Below are positions 48,085 to 60,345 of a DNA stretch of 64,000 nucleotides, piece by piece. A program made the position numbers and the translations under genes. Source of the stretch: Acridotheres tristis (taxonomy: Eukaryota > Chordata > Aves > Passeriformes > Sturnidae); NCBI GenBank assembly GCA_037013685.1, contig CM072919.1:28757866-28821865 (forward strand), given 5' to 3'. How positions within the stretch are numbered: position 1 is the first letter of the stretch; every line of letters begins with the position of its first letter. Below the pieces are notes generated by a model. The model did no database searches, was not told where the DNA came from, and saw only the letters and a list, made by a program, of their open reading frames with translations.

Positions 48085-50382
48085 CTATAAAAATAGAAGG
48101 AGCATAAGGATGACTAACACATTAGAACACTAGTTCTCAGCAAATTGCTGTTGAGGCATTTAATATATTAGTAAGTTCTTTCATAAGCTTTAGCCCAACC
48201 CAGTAAAGATTGCATTGGTTCTGTTGATTCCCCCTTTTCCTTCCTTTTCCTTCCCTGCATACATGATCAGAAACAGACACATTTAATTTTGATACACAAA
48301 CCGTATTCTCAAACATATTTCACATCATGGGAAGAAATATAAAAACCTCCTCAAAATGTAAAATGGAAAGCATGGAGTATTTCACGTATGCAAACACTAG
48401 TATTACAAGCAGGAAAAAACAAGCACCAATTTGACATAGGAAGAATCAAGGTTTGTAAATTTTATTAACTATCACCAAATGTTTCTGTATATATTGCGGA
48501 CTGGGAGAATATTTTACTTTTAATTTAACTTGTAATAAACCATTATGTCATTAATAAGTATGGGTTTCTTATGTGCTTTAGCTATTTTTAATATCCATTT
48601 CAGGAAAGAGATACTTAAAAATTATTTTTGGAAATACAGTAACCAGAACTGTTGACATCAGACTGCTTTATATTACATGAGTAGTTTTCTGTCCTTTCAT
48701 ACACTGAGAGTATGTCATCATAAACCATTAGTCTCTCTCCTGTTTAACTTCAACTGTTCTTACTTCCCCATTTTAGTATACACAGTATTCAATTCCAAAA
48801 TTTTAATATTCTTTAATAATTATGCTAGAAAATTATATCATGTCTTACTGAAGACATATATATTAATATTCTCTTATTTTCTGAGAATTCCAATTTTGGG
48901 AGAAGGAAAGTTTCCAGTCATAATCAAAATCTTTTAACTGGACCACAGTACATGTAGAAATTCTTCTAAATTAATATAGATTACTAAATAGGGTATTCTA
49001 GATTAGTATAAATACTAATAAGAAAAAAACCCACCCAAATTAAAATATTTTCCAGCCCCTGAAAGACATAGTCAAAATACTTTCATAAGGATGAAATAGG
49101 AAATAAGGATTCTGACATGAAACCAGTGAAAACCATGTATTTAAAAAAAGAAAAAATTACTCCCATTTCAAGGCACGTGTACCAAAAAGGCTTCTTATAA
49201 ATCCAAAGTGCTTAAGCATAAACTTAGCAGCCATACTGGCTAAACCGTCACTGCTTGTTGTTAAACAGCAACACTAGATTTGCATTATTCACAAGATTTA
49301 GAAATCTGATTATGTTAACCAACATTAAATTTGCAAATTTTATTCACTGAAGGATGGCAAAAAAAATTTAATCACAAACAACTGAAAAAACTAGTTTACA
49401 GCTTAATAAACACATTAGTTTTCAGCTTGCCAAAAATATGCAAAGGCTGTCCAAAACCATTCATACAAGCAATGATATAATCTTAATTCCTTTTTTAATG
49501 TAAATTTTCATGTCTCAATTTCTTTATTAGAAGAAGTGATCTAAATAATTTTCACTAGTGAACTATACAAATCTGCAACACATATAAAGGAATATGCTGT
49601 AATGAAGACCAAAAATCATTTAAAAACAAACAAAAAAGACAAATGTGACATGCTGATATGCTTCACATAAGTTAACTACAATAATGTAGGGTTCACTGCT
49701 TTCACTCTTTAAGGAGTAACGACACAAAAGTAACTGTTCAATGTCTTTGTAAACTACCTGACCAGAGGTTCTACTACCTCTCTTTAGTTGTATTACCCAA
49801 GAAATTGTCTTTTCTTCCCATACTATAGTGGAAATTCGCTTGACAAGCAAGAAATCTGAAGAACAGGAACAGGAAGAATATAATAAGTTGTAACATACAC
49901 AGAACTACAATATTCTGATTTTTTTTTAAATATGAAAAGATATTTTCCAATAACTAGAAATAAGAACAAATGCTTACTTTATGTCAGCTTCACTATGTCT
50001 GAGATCTGTTACATCAAGTCTGTTACAAATATCTACATGGTATACAGTTTAATAAAGGAGATTTATTTAATATAAAAGAAACAAAAGGAAGGAACTAAGA
50101 AACCAAACCCATAATCCCTCCTCGTCTGAAATGCAAGGGTTTCTTTACAGCAGCTTCCAATTCTCACTACAAGTTAAGCATGGTAATAGCAAAAATCACC
50201 GGAACACATCTTAATGTTAAGAGAATATGTGACAATTTGTGGCTGACCACAGGAGATGGGGGTAAAGCAGTAATTTGGAATAGCCAAAAAAAACCAAAGA
50301 AATTAAGCTCCAGTGAGATAAATACACATCTCTATAGTCTCTTTAAAAATGGCCCAATTTCATCCCCAAATGCTCTTCACAG
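48085..50382. other. Region upstream of the PAM start codon (intron 1 or 5' flank)
   Basis: AT-rich DNA with no exon, promoter-like CpG-rich block or repeat recognised. The true PAM promoter with its first non-coding exon is not visible in this window. Confidence 0.6.
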
Positions 50383-50644
50383 TATCACAGTACAACTAGA
50401 TTGGAAGAGACCTCCAAGATCATCAAGACCAGCTCATACCCTAACACCTCAACTATACCATGGCACCAAGTGCCACATCCAGTCTTTTCTAAAATACATC
50501 CAGGGATGGTGACTCTACCACTTCCCCAGGAAAAGCATTCCAATACTTTATAATTCTTTCCGTAAAAAACCTTTTCCTTATATCCAACCTGTATCTCCCC
50601 TGGCAAAACTTGAGATTGTGTCCTCTGGTTCCGTCAGTTGCTGC

Positions 50645-52265
50645 CTAGAAAATGAAACCAACCCCCACCTTACTACAACCACCTTTCAGGAACTTGTAGA
50701 GAGTGATACAGTCACCTCTGAGTCTCCTTTCGTCCAGGCTAATCAACCCCAGCTCCCTCAGCTGTTCCTCACAAGGCTTGTGTTCCAAGCCCCTCATCAG
50801 CCTCATTGCCCTCCCCTGGATGTGCTCAAGCATCTCAACATCCTTCCTGAACTGAGGGGCCCAGAACTGGATACAGCACTCAAGGTGCAGCCTCCAGTGC
50901 CCAGAATACATGCGAAGAATGACCTCCCTGGTCCTGCTGGCCACACCATTCCTGATACAGGCCAGGATGCCATTGGCCTTCTTGGCCACCAGGGGCCACA
51001 CTGCTGGCTCATGTCGGCTGTCAACCAGTACCCCTAGGTCCCTTTCTACCTGGGCACTGTCCAGCCACACTGTCCCTAGCCTGTAACATTGCAGGAGGTT
51101 ATTGTGCCCCAAAATGCAGGACTCGACACTTGGATTTAGTAAGCCTCATCCTACTGAACTCTGCACATCCATCCAACCATTCCAAGTCCCTCTGCAGAAC
51201 CCGCCTCCCTTCCAACAGACTGACACATGCTCCCAGCTTAGTGTCATCTGCAAATTTATTAATGAAAGACTCAGTGCCCTCATCCATGTCATCAGTAAAA
51301 ATATTGAACAGGACTGGCCCCAGCACAGTCTCCTGAGGGACACCACTGGTGACTGGTCGCCAGCTGGATGCAGCACCATTCACTACCATTCTCCCGGCCT
51401 AGCCATCCAGCCAGTTCTTTGTGGACACACTGTTAGAGGTCTAGGAAAATTACAGCCAGGAAAATCATTCCCAGGCTGAGGTCTCTCCTAGCTCCCTCAG
51501 ATCCTTTCCCAAGCTCATAACATGTTCAGCTCTGGTAGGGAGGTTTCTTCCCAGGATGGTAGTTTTGTCAAAATAGTAACACCTGGTGTTAACTGTGGAA
51601 CCCGTCTTGAAGTACTTTCCCAGGGGCGTTTTCCCAGTTATCCAATGAACTACTGTCTTGTCTTAGCTCAGCGGAACCCCCTATAAATATGAACCACGTT
51701 CTCAATAAAAACCCTTCTTTTCCCCAAGGAGGTCCGTGTTGCTATCATTGCTTTCTCTAGCTCAGTAGCGACAGTTCTTAACTCAGCAAAGAGTGCTAAT
51801 GTCCAAGTCATGGGCTGCCAGCTTTACCAGGAAGTATGCTGTGGGAGACAGTGTCAAAGACCTTGCTGAATTCGAGGTACACAACATCCACAGCCTTTCC
51901 CACATCCACCAGGTGGGTCACTTGGTCGTAAAAGGAGATCATGTTGGTCAAACATGACCTACCCCTCCTAAACCCATGCTGGCTGGGTCTGATACCCTGG
52001 CCATCTTGCAAATTCTGCATGATGGCACTTAGTATAAACTGTTCCATAACCTTGGTATTGAGGTCAGGGTAACTGACCTATAATTACTAGGATCCTCTTT
52101 CCCATCCTTTTTATAAATGAGTGCCACATTGGCCAGCTTCCAGTCATCTGGAACCTCACCAGGACTTTTGGTAAATGATGGAGAGCAGCTTCCAAACTCA
52201 TTTGCCAGCTCCCGCATCACCCTGGGATGGATCCCATCTGGTCCCACAGATTTATGAATATCCAA
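50645..52265 (-). pseudogene. CR1 ORF2 remains: reverse transcriptase and C-terminal region
   Basis: Open pieces, in coding order: 52265-52029 (fingers, with SVGPDGIHPRVM), 52047-51808 (palm start, where LEFSKVFD has Glu in place of the usual first catalytic Asp), the inserted LTR, 51389-51099 (with the FADDTKLG catalytic box) and 51112-50645 (C-terminal region). Frame changes between pieces and the Asp-to-Glu change mean the copy is dead. Confidence 0.88.
51414..51779 (+). mobile_element. Solo LTR, 354 bp, inserted in the CR1
   Basis: It starts TGTGGACAC at 51420 and ends GCGACA at 51773. GTTCTT flanks it on both sides (51414-51419, 51774-51779), a 6-base target length as in ERVK. Removing it and one GTTCTT restores a continuous CR1 sequence. 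TATAAAT is at 51682-51688 and AATAAA at 51704-51709. Confidence 0.92.
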
Positions 52266-52761
52266 GCATCTCAGCAGTTCTCTGACTGCCTCCTCTTGGA
52301 TAACAAGGGGGCTATTCTACTCTCTAACACCATCTGCCAATCCAGGAGGACAGTTATCCTGAGGACAAACCATCTTCCCACTAAAGACTGACGCAAAGAA
52401 GGCATTAAGCACCTCTGCCTTCTCCTCATCCACAATTACTAAGCTCCCTCCCTCATCCAATAGAGAATAAAAGTTGGTCTTAGCGTTCCTTTTACCATTA
52501 AACTATTAGTAGAATCATTTTTTATCATCCTTTACTGAAGTTGCCTTTTTAAGTTCATACTGAGCTTTGGCCTCCCTAATTTTTTTCCTGCATGTCCTAG
52601 CAGCCCCCTAAATACTTCCTGAGACACCGGACCCTCTTTCCAAAGATGATACATCCTCTTTTTATTTCTAAGTTACTTCAAAATCTTGCCGCTCATCCAG
52701 GCTGGACGTTTGCTTCATCAACTCATTTTTTGGCACACAGGGACAGTCTGTTCCTGTGCCC

Positions 52762-53635
52762 TCAAGACTTCTGTTTTGAAGCACATCCACCTTTCCTGAA
52801 CTCCTTTGTTTTTAAGGGCTGCTTCCCAAGGAACTCTTTGAATAGGTATCCTAAATAGGCCAAAATCTGCCCTCCAGAAATCCAATGTAAAAGTCTTATT
52901 GATGTTCCTCCTGATTCACCAAATATTGAGAATTCTATAATTTCATTGTTACTGTGCCCCAAGCGGCCTCCAACAACCACATTTCCCACCAGCCCATCTC
53001 TATTTACAAATAACAGATCTAACATAGTCTCTCCCCTGGTGGGCTCACTCACTAGCTCCAACAAAAACTTATCTTCCACATACTCTTAAAACTTCCTGGA
53101 CTGCCTCTTTTCTGCTGTGTTAAGTTCCCAACAGATGTCTGGCAGGTTGAAGTCCCCTACAAGAACAAAGGCTGATGATCCTGAAATGTTATCTACTTAG
53201 AGAGTAAGTTGTTCACCTCTTCTTCCTGATTGGGTGGACCATTACAGACTTGCAGTAGCACATCAGCCTTGCCCTTAATTCAACTCTATCATCATTACTT
53301 TCAATACCTTTGGCATCAAAAACCTCCCTAATATGAAGGCCCACCCCTCCACCTCTTCTCCCTTTCCTGTCTCTTCTGAAGAGCTTGTAGCCATCCAGTG
53401 CAGCACCCCAGCTGTGTGAGTCATCCCACCACGTTTCTGTGATAGCAACCACATCATAGCTTTGCTGTTGCACCATGGCCTCCAGCTCTTGTTGTTTGTT
53501 ACCCATGCTGCATGCAATAGTACATATACACCTCAGCTGGGCTACTGATTTCACCCCTAACTCAGGCTTACTACCCTTTGGCCTGCTTTCAGACAGCCCA
53601 ACTGCTTCCCCTTCCCCCTTCAAACCTCGTTTCAA
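52762..53635 (-). pseudogene. CR1 ORF2 remains: apurinic-type endonuclease
   Basis: Two open pieces. 53635-53213 holds ITETWWDDSHSW, a typical endonuclease motif, and a Gly/Arg-rich loop. 53079-52762 holds LGHSNNEIIEFSI, the conserved end of the fold. They are in different frames, so the protein cannot be made. Confidence 0.87.
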
Positions 53636-53682
53636 GCTCTCTCAATGAGTTCCACCAGTTCAGAAGCTAAAATCCTTCTGCC

Positions 53683-54560
53683 CTAAACAGAAAGATGGAG
53701 CCCATCCATTTCTAGCAGGCCAGGTGCTATAGAAGTTGCCCCATGATCAAAGAACCCGAAATTCTGCCTATGACACCAATCTTTGAGCCATTTGTTAATA
53801 ATGTGAGGTCTCCTATTCCTTCTACTGTTTTTTGCAGCTACCAAAGGGACTGAGGAAAAGACTACCTGTGCCCCTGCCCTATCAACCACTTGACCTAGTT
53901 CCCTAAAGTCCTTTTAATTGCCCTAATACTCCTCTTTCAAATCTTATCACTGCCAGCCTGGGGTATCAACAGTGGGTAATAATAAGTGGGCTGCATCACC
54001 CTAGGAAGTCTCTCGGTGATGTCTTTTACCCAGACCCCAGGGAAGCAGCACACCTCCCTCTGGGATGGGTCCAGTAAACATAGGGAGCTCTCTGTTCCCC
54101 TCAGAAGGGAGTCACCCACTATGATTACCTTTTTCTTTTTGATATTAGAGACGGTGACCCATCTTACATATGAATCATAATTGGGATGTTCACTGGTCAG
54201 ATCATTTTCTTCTAAATCATCTGGCTGACTCTCTAAATCCAGGGTCTTGTACCTATTCTGAAGGGACCGACTTCCACTCCCCTTCATCGACCATGTGTCC
54301 TCCTATTGCCTAACAGCGAGAAGTCTGGGAATCCTCTGACTCCTGGTGGGCCTCCCTCAAGGATAGGAGGGCGGAGCTCTACCAATCAATTTCCCTTTCA
54401 TTTTCCTTAATACTCCTTAGTCTTTCCACTTCCTCCGAAGTTTTTTCCTTCCTCCTCTTTCCACCAGTGAAAGGAGAGCATTCACCTGCTCACACCACAG
54501 ACAGGCTTCTTCTGCAATGCCCCCTGATGATCCACTGATAAGCTCAAATACTCCACACAG
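53683..54560 (-). pseudogene. CR1 ORF1 remains with esterase-like domain
   Basis: The piece 54287-53937 has VIIVGDSLLRGTE, the Gly-Asp-Ser box of the SGNH esterase domain known from CR1 ORF1. The piece 53889-53683 carries the later part, with the Asp-x-x-His-type end (DGLHLS). Upstream, to about 54560, a Cys-containing and charged segment fits the ORF1 start but has stops. Confidence 0.82.
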
Positions 54561-54840
54561 GAATGGGTCAGTACAGACACATCCTTTTTGGATGTTCTAT
54601 TTAGTTATACACACTTGTGCTTATTACAGTTTTTGATCATGTATAGACCATTACTAACAGAAACCCCACAACCAACCAACCAACTAACAGAAACACAGTA
54701 AACAACACACAGCAAACCATACTAGCAGGAAGAAACCTGCAACCCTGCCTGCTTGCCCTGCCTGCATGAATTGCCATGCAAACTGCCATGAGATGTGCTG
54801 CACCCCTGCTTGCCCACTCCCAAGGTTTATCAGCTGGATG

Positions 54841-56144
54841 AATATGAAATATGAGGTTTAATGTACCTAATATTTCAGATTAGATTCCTGCACAATGAAA
54901 TTTTACATTTGGAAGGAAAGGAGAGGAAAAAATTTAAGAAGGCAGTGCTATCCTGAAGTCATTCCAATGTAATGTTAGGTATGATGCAATTCAGAAAAAT
55001 ATGAGATGAGGGAAAAAGTATCAAAAAAAGTGAGGATGTGAGATTCAGTAATAAGATTACATAATTTAGGTTCATTATGTGGACATATAGATTCCACTGT
55101 CATGCTTCCAATTTGGGGTTAGAGATCCCAAGGGAACAGAAGTAATTAAACAAAAAGACATAATGACAAAGACTACAGTGAAAGCAGAGAAAGGGAGATG
55201 AAAATTAGATTGGACAATGCAAGCATGTTATTTTATCCCACCCAAACAAACCCAAAAGCAAGGGAGTAAAGAAAAAAAAAACAGCCTAAAGTAACTAGCA
55301 CAAAGACTGAATGGGAGATAGGAGGAGGAGAGGCGGGCAAGAAGCTGGAATTCAAACAGAATGCAAAACAGAATAACAATATATCAATGTGACATTATAC
55401 AAAATTAGAAGTGTGTCTTTTAAAAGAATAACAATTAATTTAGAAAAAGCAGCTACATAAAGTTCTGTATTAGTCACAAGTTAATAAATCACATTATAGT
55501 ATTTCCTTATTTTCTGTTTAGTCACTAGAACATTTTTTATACACTACCAAGAGAACAAGCTAGAAGCAGAAACCGTACTCTCAACCACCAATACCTTCAA
55601 AGAAAAGAAAAATTGTAAGATTATCAAAATTCATGGGGATTAATATCCAAGTCTATCACAGATGGTAATTTCTCATACATGAATGTCTTTGTTTCTTATG
55701 CAATGAAGTCATGGAAATGAGCAAGGATTCTTTACATTCTGTCTTCAGCTAGAGCCAAGTTCACATTTTGTCTTAGGCAATATTTTAAGCTTAGACAGTG
55801 AGTATACACATAATAGCTAGGTCAACAAATGAGCTGCAGCTAGGCCTCCAACTTGGAACACTTCACTTCTAATAATACAGGATAATCAATATGTTGTGGG
55901 AATCTGCTTAGGGATTAATTAATGCATTAAATGCAGCCACCTAGGACACAGATTCATAGGAAAACACATTTCACAAGAAGCCATCAAATTATACAACTTC
56001 TTGATCCACAACATCAATAAAAAATATCTCACAAAACATATCTAAGGATTGGGAGAAGATGTATAATGCAGATGACACTGGACTGGGACAAATGACTGAT
56101 ACATAACATTGTTGTGTTACTATGCAGAAGGATCCTGACAGGCA
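54841..56144. other. AT-rich DNA between repeats
   Basis: No gene or repeat recognised. There is purine-rich sequence at about 55190-55370. Confidence 0.6.
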
Positions 56145-56269
56145 GAAGAAATGTCCTTATCTTGATCCACAAGCCTCTCATTATATTTTCTCACCCCTGC
56201 CCAGCTCAGAAAAGGAGTGACTGAATGGTTTGGGATGGGCCCTTGGTGTTTAGCCAAGGCTAACCCACC
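56145..56269 (+). mobile_element. 3' end of an avian ERVL LTR, truncated
   Basis: Words such as ccttatcttgatccacaag and ggctaacccaccag match, with changes, the end of a common avian ERVL LTR I recognise. The upstream LTR body is missing, and a CR1 fragment begins immediately after it. Confidence 0.55.
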
Positions 56270-56560
56270 AGAAAGATTAATGGTACCTTTGGCTGCATGA
56301 GCCAAAACATGGCCAGGACATCACTGAGGGGATCCCTCCCCTCGCTGCTGGTGAAGCCACACATGGAGTGCTGTGTCCTGGACTGGGCTCCCCCGTGTGA
56401 GAGAGACACAGGCATACTGAAGAGAGCCCAAGCACATACCATGAAGATGCTGAAGACACTGGAGTATCTCTCCTGCCAGGACAGGCTGAGAGACTGGGGA
56501 CTGTTCAACCCTGAGAAGGCTCAGGGAGATCTCATCAAGGTATAGAAATATATGAAGGAA
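56270..56560 (+). mobile_element. CR1 LINE fragment, C-terminal ORF2 part
   Basis: An 82-codon open frame (56297-56545) resembles the CR1 region after the reverse transcriptase core, compare 50645-51112. It lacks a 3' end. Confidence 0.75.
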
Positions 56561-56584
56561 GCATGCAAAGAGGATGAAACCAGA

Positions 56585-56810
56585 TGCAAACTTATTCAAC
56601 GTCTTAATCAGTGATCTGGGCCAGGGGACCCAGTGCCCCCTAAAATCAGTTCACAGATGGCACCAAGCTGGGTGGGAGTGTTGATCTGGAAGGCAGAAAG
56701 GTTCTGGAGAGGCTGAATCAATGAGCTGAGGCCAGTGGATGAGGTTCAACAAGGCCAAGTACTGGGCCCTACTGTTGGGTCACAACAACCCTCTGTAGTA
56801 CAAGACTGTC
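56585..56810 (+). mobile_element. CR1 LINE fragment, reverse transcriptase part
   Basis: It matches the segment just around and after the reverse transcriptase Asp box, an earlier part of CR1 than the piece at 56270-56560 directly before it. The frame is broken. The order is therefore reversed relative to an intact CR1. Confidence 0.65.
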
Positions 56811-59492
56811 CCATGGAAAAGAACCTCCAACCATCTATTGTAGTTGTTGGCTGCCTTGTATTTTCCTCTTTTTGCTCTGCATTTGTTAAGGAAGATGGTG
56901 CCTTCCCCCCCCTCAGCCATGTATTAATTTCGCATCAGAACAATTGGCCAGTGTGCCATCACAATAGAAAAGGTGTGAGCATACAGCTGGGGCTGTAAAG
57001 GATCCCCTTGATAGGGCAGCAACCCAGAACAAATATGGTGTAATGTTAAACATATTTTTTAAAAATGAAAATGGTAATTTTTCAAATGTAGCTTGCCTTT
57101 TGGTTTAATTTATATTGTGCAAATTCCTATCTTCTGCTACCAACAAAAACCTCAGATATGAATACCAAAGGAATAATAAAAAAAGAGAAATATTATTGCT
57201 CTTAATGTTGCTTTTATGAATCTTCTTCAAAATTTGTTCTGCTGAGAATAAGTACAACGCATATTTTTAAAATAAATATTTTATAAAGAAACCTATTGCT
57301 GAGTCCATCACCGGAAGGACAATATTAATACATTGAATAAAGGACTGTGATTTTAATTTTCTTTTATGCATTACAGCAGTGAAACTGGATTCATTCTAAC
57401 AGGATTTACTCTTTGCATGTTTTCCAAACATGTTGTAATTAGACAATGTGTATTTCCTGTTTAACTAGAAGATTAAAATGGTAATTAATATTAAGGTTCC
57501 CTTAAAGGATTATTTATAAGGGCAATACAACATATGAAAAAAGTTCAATATCTGAATCTAAGCTTATTTTGAGAGATTCTGATGACCCATGAAGCATTTT
57601 TACTTCTGGGTTTCCTTCTGGGAAAGTAAATTCTACTTACTATCTTAAGACAGACTATCTGTACCAAGAAAAATAATAAAGCAAAATCCTTCAAATGTTC
57701 TGTCAATTCAGTAAGTATGGTAAGTTTTATCCACTAGTCAGACTTTTTTGTTGTTTTATTAAATTAACTGAGGTTTTATACAGCAAATAAATGGATGATG
57801 AAGCACTGTCATGTACACTCTTCCCTTTTGGAGATCAATAGGTTCACAACACAACTTGCAGTTTCCTAACTGCTGTAACAAGAGAAAATCATAAACCCTA
57901 TGGCCCCAAGACATAAGCAAAAAGCATTCATTAAACAATAAAGGAAGCATTCAATTTTATTTAGTAAACAACTCATACAGCAATAGCAGTAATGGAAATC
58001 ACAGACAAATGCAAGGAAACAGATTATTATATATGTTTATACAAAGAAAAAACAAGGGCATTATTTCTAGGGAGACTGGGCAAAAATTTTTAGAATATAT
58101 AGAAACTAAAAGCAGCCTCAGATTTTTTTTTTGTGAGCTTCAGGATATGGATGAGAAAACACAAAAAAACCTCAAGGGAAGCAAAAAAACTACAAATCAA
58201 GGCATCATAATTGCTGTCACCAAGCCCTGCATACAGCTGTCAACCCCAGCATCTCCCAATCAGAAGTGACAAACTTAAAAGTTTAAGCAGATTTGATTTT
58301 GTCAGATAAGCTTCTAGAATTTTTAAATTTTTAGCACTCTAAGAACTCCATGGAAACAGAAGAAAATGTGTAAGAAAACAAAAAAGCAGAACAGATTTAA
58401 CTACTACTTCATAATGTGATCTTATTGAGTAACCTTTGCTTAAGATTTGGTTATTTGCCAACAAGTAAAGCTGTCCTACGACTACCTTCTCAGTCACATA
58501 TTCCTCCTATTCCTAAAGTAAATACAACAAATGCCACTCCTCAACACTATGCACACTCTATGCACATAGGTGTGAGACAAAGAAATACCTGAAAGAGATT
58601 TTAATATCGCACAATGTAGAGACACTTGCCAGAGTGCTTCAGACCAAAATAAAATTAATATTCTTGGAAATTCTGGACACTCACATCAATTTCTGAATTC
58701 TAAGCTAAGATTTTTCAAAACATGATATACAGTTCAAGGTAAGATTTTTTTTACTCATTTTTCTCCATCACCATACTGTAAACTATTTGGTATAAACTTG
58801 TTTAGAACAAGGAATTGTACTTTGTTTGATAGAACAGAAATATGTAAGCAACCACCAAAAAAATCTTTGCTGTTCATATTAATACAATTGTGCTTGCATT
58901 AGTAAATCAGGAGACTTCAAGCAGAAATTCACTTTTACAGCCTGAAACTGCTTGAAAACTCCTGATCTTCTCTTGGGAGTCACATACAAGTTTCAGAAGT
59001 CTGAAGATAAGACAACATGTGTTGGTTCTCCCACTATGCATTTTAATAGCATTTGAAAAGTATTCTATTCAAAATAAATCACCTTACAACGCTTCTGCTT
59101 TTTTTGGTATCAAAACAAGCAAAATTCTCTTGTCAAGAAAGACAACACTTTTTACAGAGAGACAACATCTTAGCAAACTGCTAATTTCATATAATGAAAA
59201 AATGAATAAGCTGCATGGTACTAATTACTCGCTTAAAAGGGAAAACACATAAGATGCCTTTGCTTTCATTTAATTACCAGATCACTATCAGTGGCACAAT
59301 GAAACAATAATAAAAGTTCACTGAAATGCCCTTTGTTTGCCCTTTGATATGAAAAATTACGGAACATTAAAGGGAGAATGTTTTATAGAGTAAGGATTAG
59401 CCTCCAAGGATAAAACAGATGAGAGATAATTTCATATACTTAAGTTCAATTATGTATTACATATGAATTATTGCATTCATATTTTATATATA

Positions 59493-59524
<32 letters not shown>

Positions 59525-59560
59525 GCATTGAATGTCCCTTCACTAAGAAGGACATTGAAT
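56811..59560. other. AT-rich DNA, including an AT microsatellite
   Basis: No gene was recognised. A T/A dinucleotide repeat lies at 59484-59524. Short open frames here match nothing known to me. Confidence 0.6.
59484..59524. repeat. (TA)n microsatellite
   Basis: About 40 bases of TA repeat with one interruption (tatt) in the middle. Confidence 0.95.
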
Positions 59561-60182
59561 TGTGGTGGGCTTAGCTGCAGGGCTCTGTGAGGGACACCAG
59601 AAGCTGTCCCCATGTCAGACAGAGCCAGTTCCAGTCAGCTCCAAGATGGATCTGCTGCTGCCCAAAGCTGAGCCCCTTGGCCATACTGGTGATGCCTCTG
59701 CTATAACGTATTTTGGAAAGGGTAAAGAACACTGCACAGCAGCTGAGAGGGGTGAGAACAACTGAGAGAAACAACTCTGCAGACCCCAAAGTTATTGAGG
59801 AATGAGGAGAAGGAGATGCTCCAGGCACCAGAGGTCCACCTGCAGCCCACAGAGCCCTCGCCAGAGCAGGCAGATGTACCCTGAAGGCAGCTGGAAAGAG
59901 CTGCAGCCCATGAGGGATCTATACTAGAGCAGTCTGTTCTCAAAGAACCAAACCTATGAAGAGAATGCTGGAACTGGAGGACTCATGGAGGACTGTCTCC
60001 CACAGGAGAGACCCCAGTCTGGAGCAGGAAGAAGCATTATGAACTGACTGCAACTCTCATTCCCAATTCTCCTGCACAGCTCAGGAAATGGGAAGAATTG
60101 AGAGTGAAGTTGAGGCTGAGGGAAGCTGGTTGTAAGTATGTTCTTATTCTCAGCATCCTACTCTTCCTACTCTGTTTAATTG
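59561..60182 (+). mobile_element. 5' part of an avian ERVL LTR, truncated
   Basis: It begins TGTGGTGGGC. It continues with a purine-rich, imperfectly repetitive body (repeated gagcag/gcagccca words) to a ttggtaataaat box at 60178, which I associate with an avian ERVL LTR. After that, a CR1 fragment replaces the expected LTR end. Open frames across it are chance. Confidence 0.6.
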
Positions 60183-60187
60183 GTAAT

Positions 60188-60345
60188 AAATCAAAAAGGA
60201 GAATATCGGAGCTGGAAAGGTGCCCACAAGGATCACTGAGTCTAACTCCAAGCCCTGCACAGTACAGCCCCCAAGAGTCACACCATGGGCCTGAGAGCAT
60301 TGTCCAAATGTTTCTTGAATTCTTGAACTTCCCACTGCAGGAACA
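60188..60345 (-). mobile_element. CR1 LINE 3' UTR fragment
   Basis: The plus strand reads like the complement of a CR1 3' end: gagctggaaaggtgcccaca, then a stretch ending in ccaaatgtttcttgaattct. It lies right at the break of the ERVL LTR, so the CR1 may have inserted there or both may have been joined by deletion. Confidence 0.6.

Larger units (their letters stand above)
50383..54840 (-). mobile_element. Near full-length but decayed CR1 LINE, split by a solo LTR
   Basis: Read on the minus strand: a 5' region (54840-54600, less certain), ORF1 remains with a GDSL-type esterase box, ORF2 endonuclease, reverse transcriptase, C-terminal region, and a 3' UTR ending near 50383. Without the inserted LTR it is about 4.1 kb, close to the length of avian CR1. 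It is in the same direction as PAM. Frames are broken into several open pieces. The LTR at 51420-51773 interrupts the reverse transcriptase region. Confidence 0.92.

Noticed and set aside
50180..51479. Plus-strand frames of 110, 139 and 125 codons
   Set aside because: They are antisense shadows of the minus-strand CR1 ORF2 remains or of its 3' UTR.
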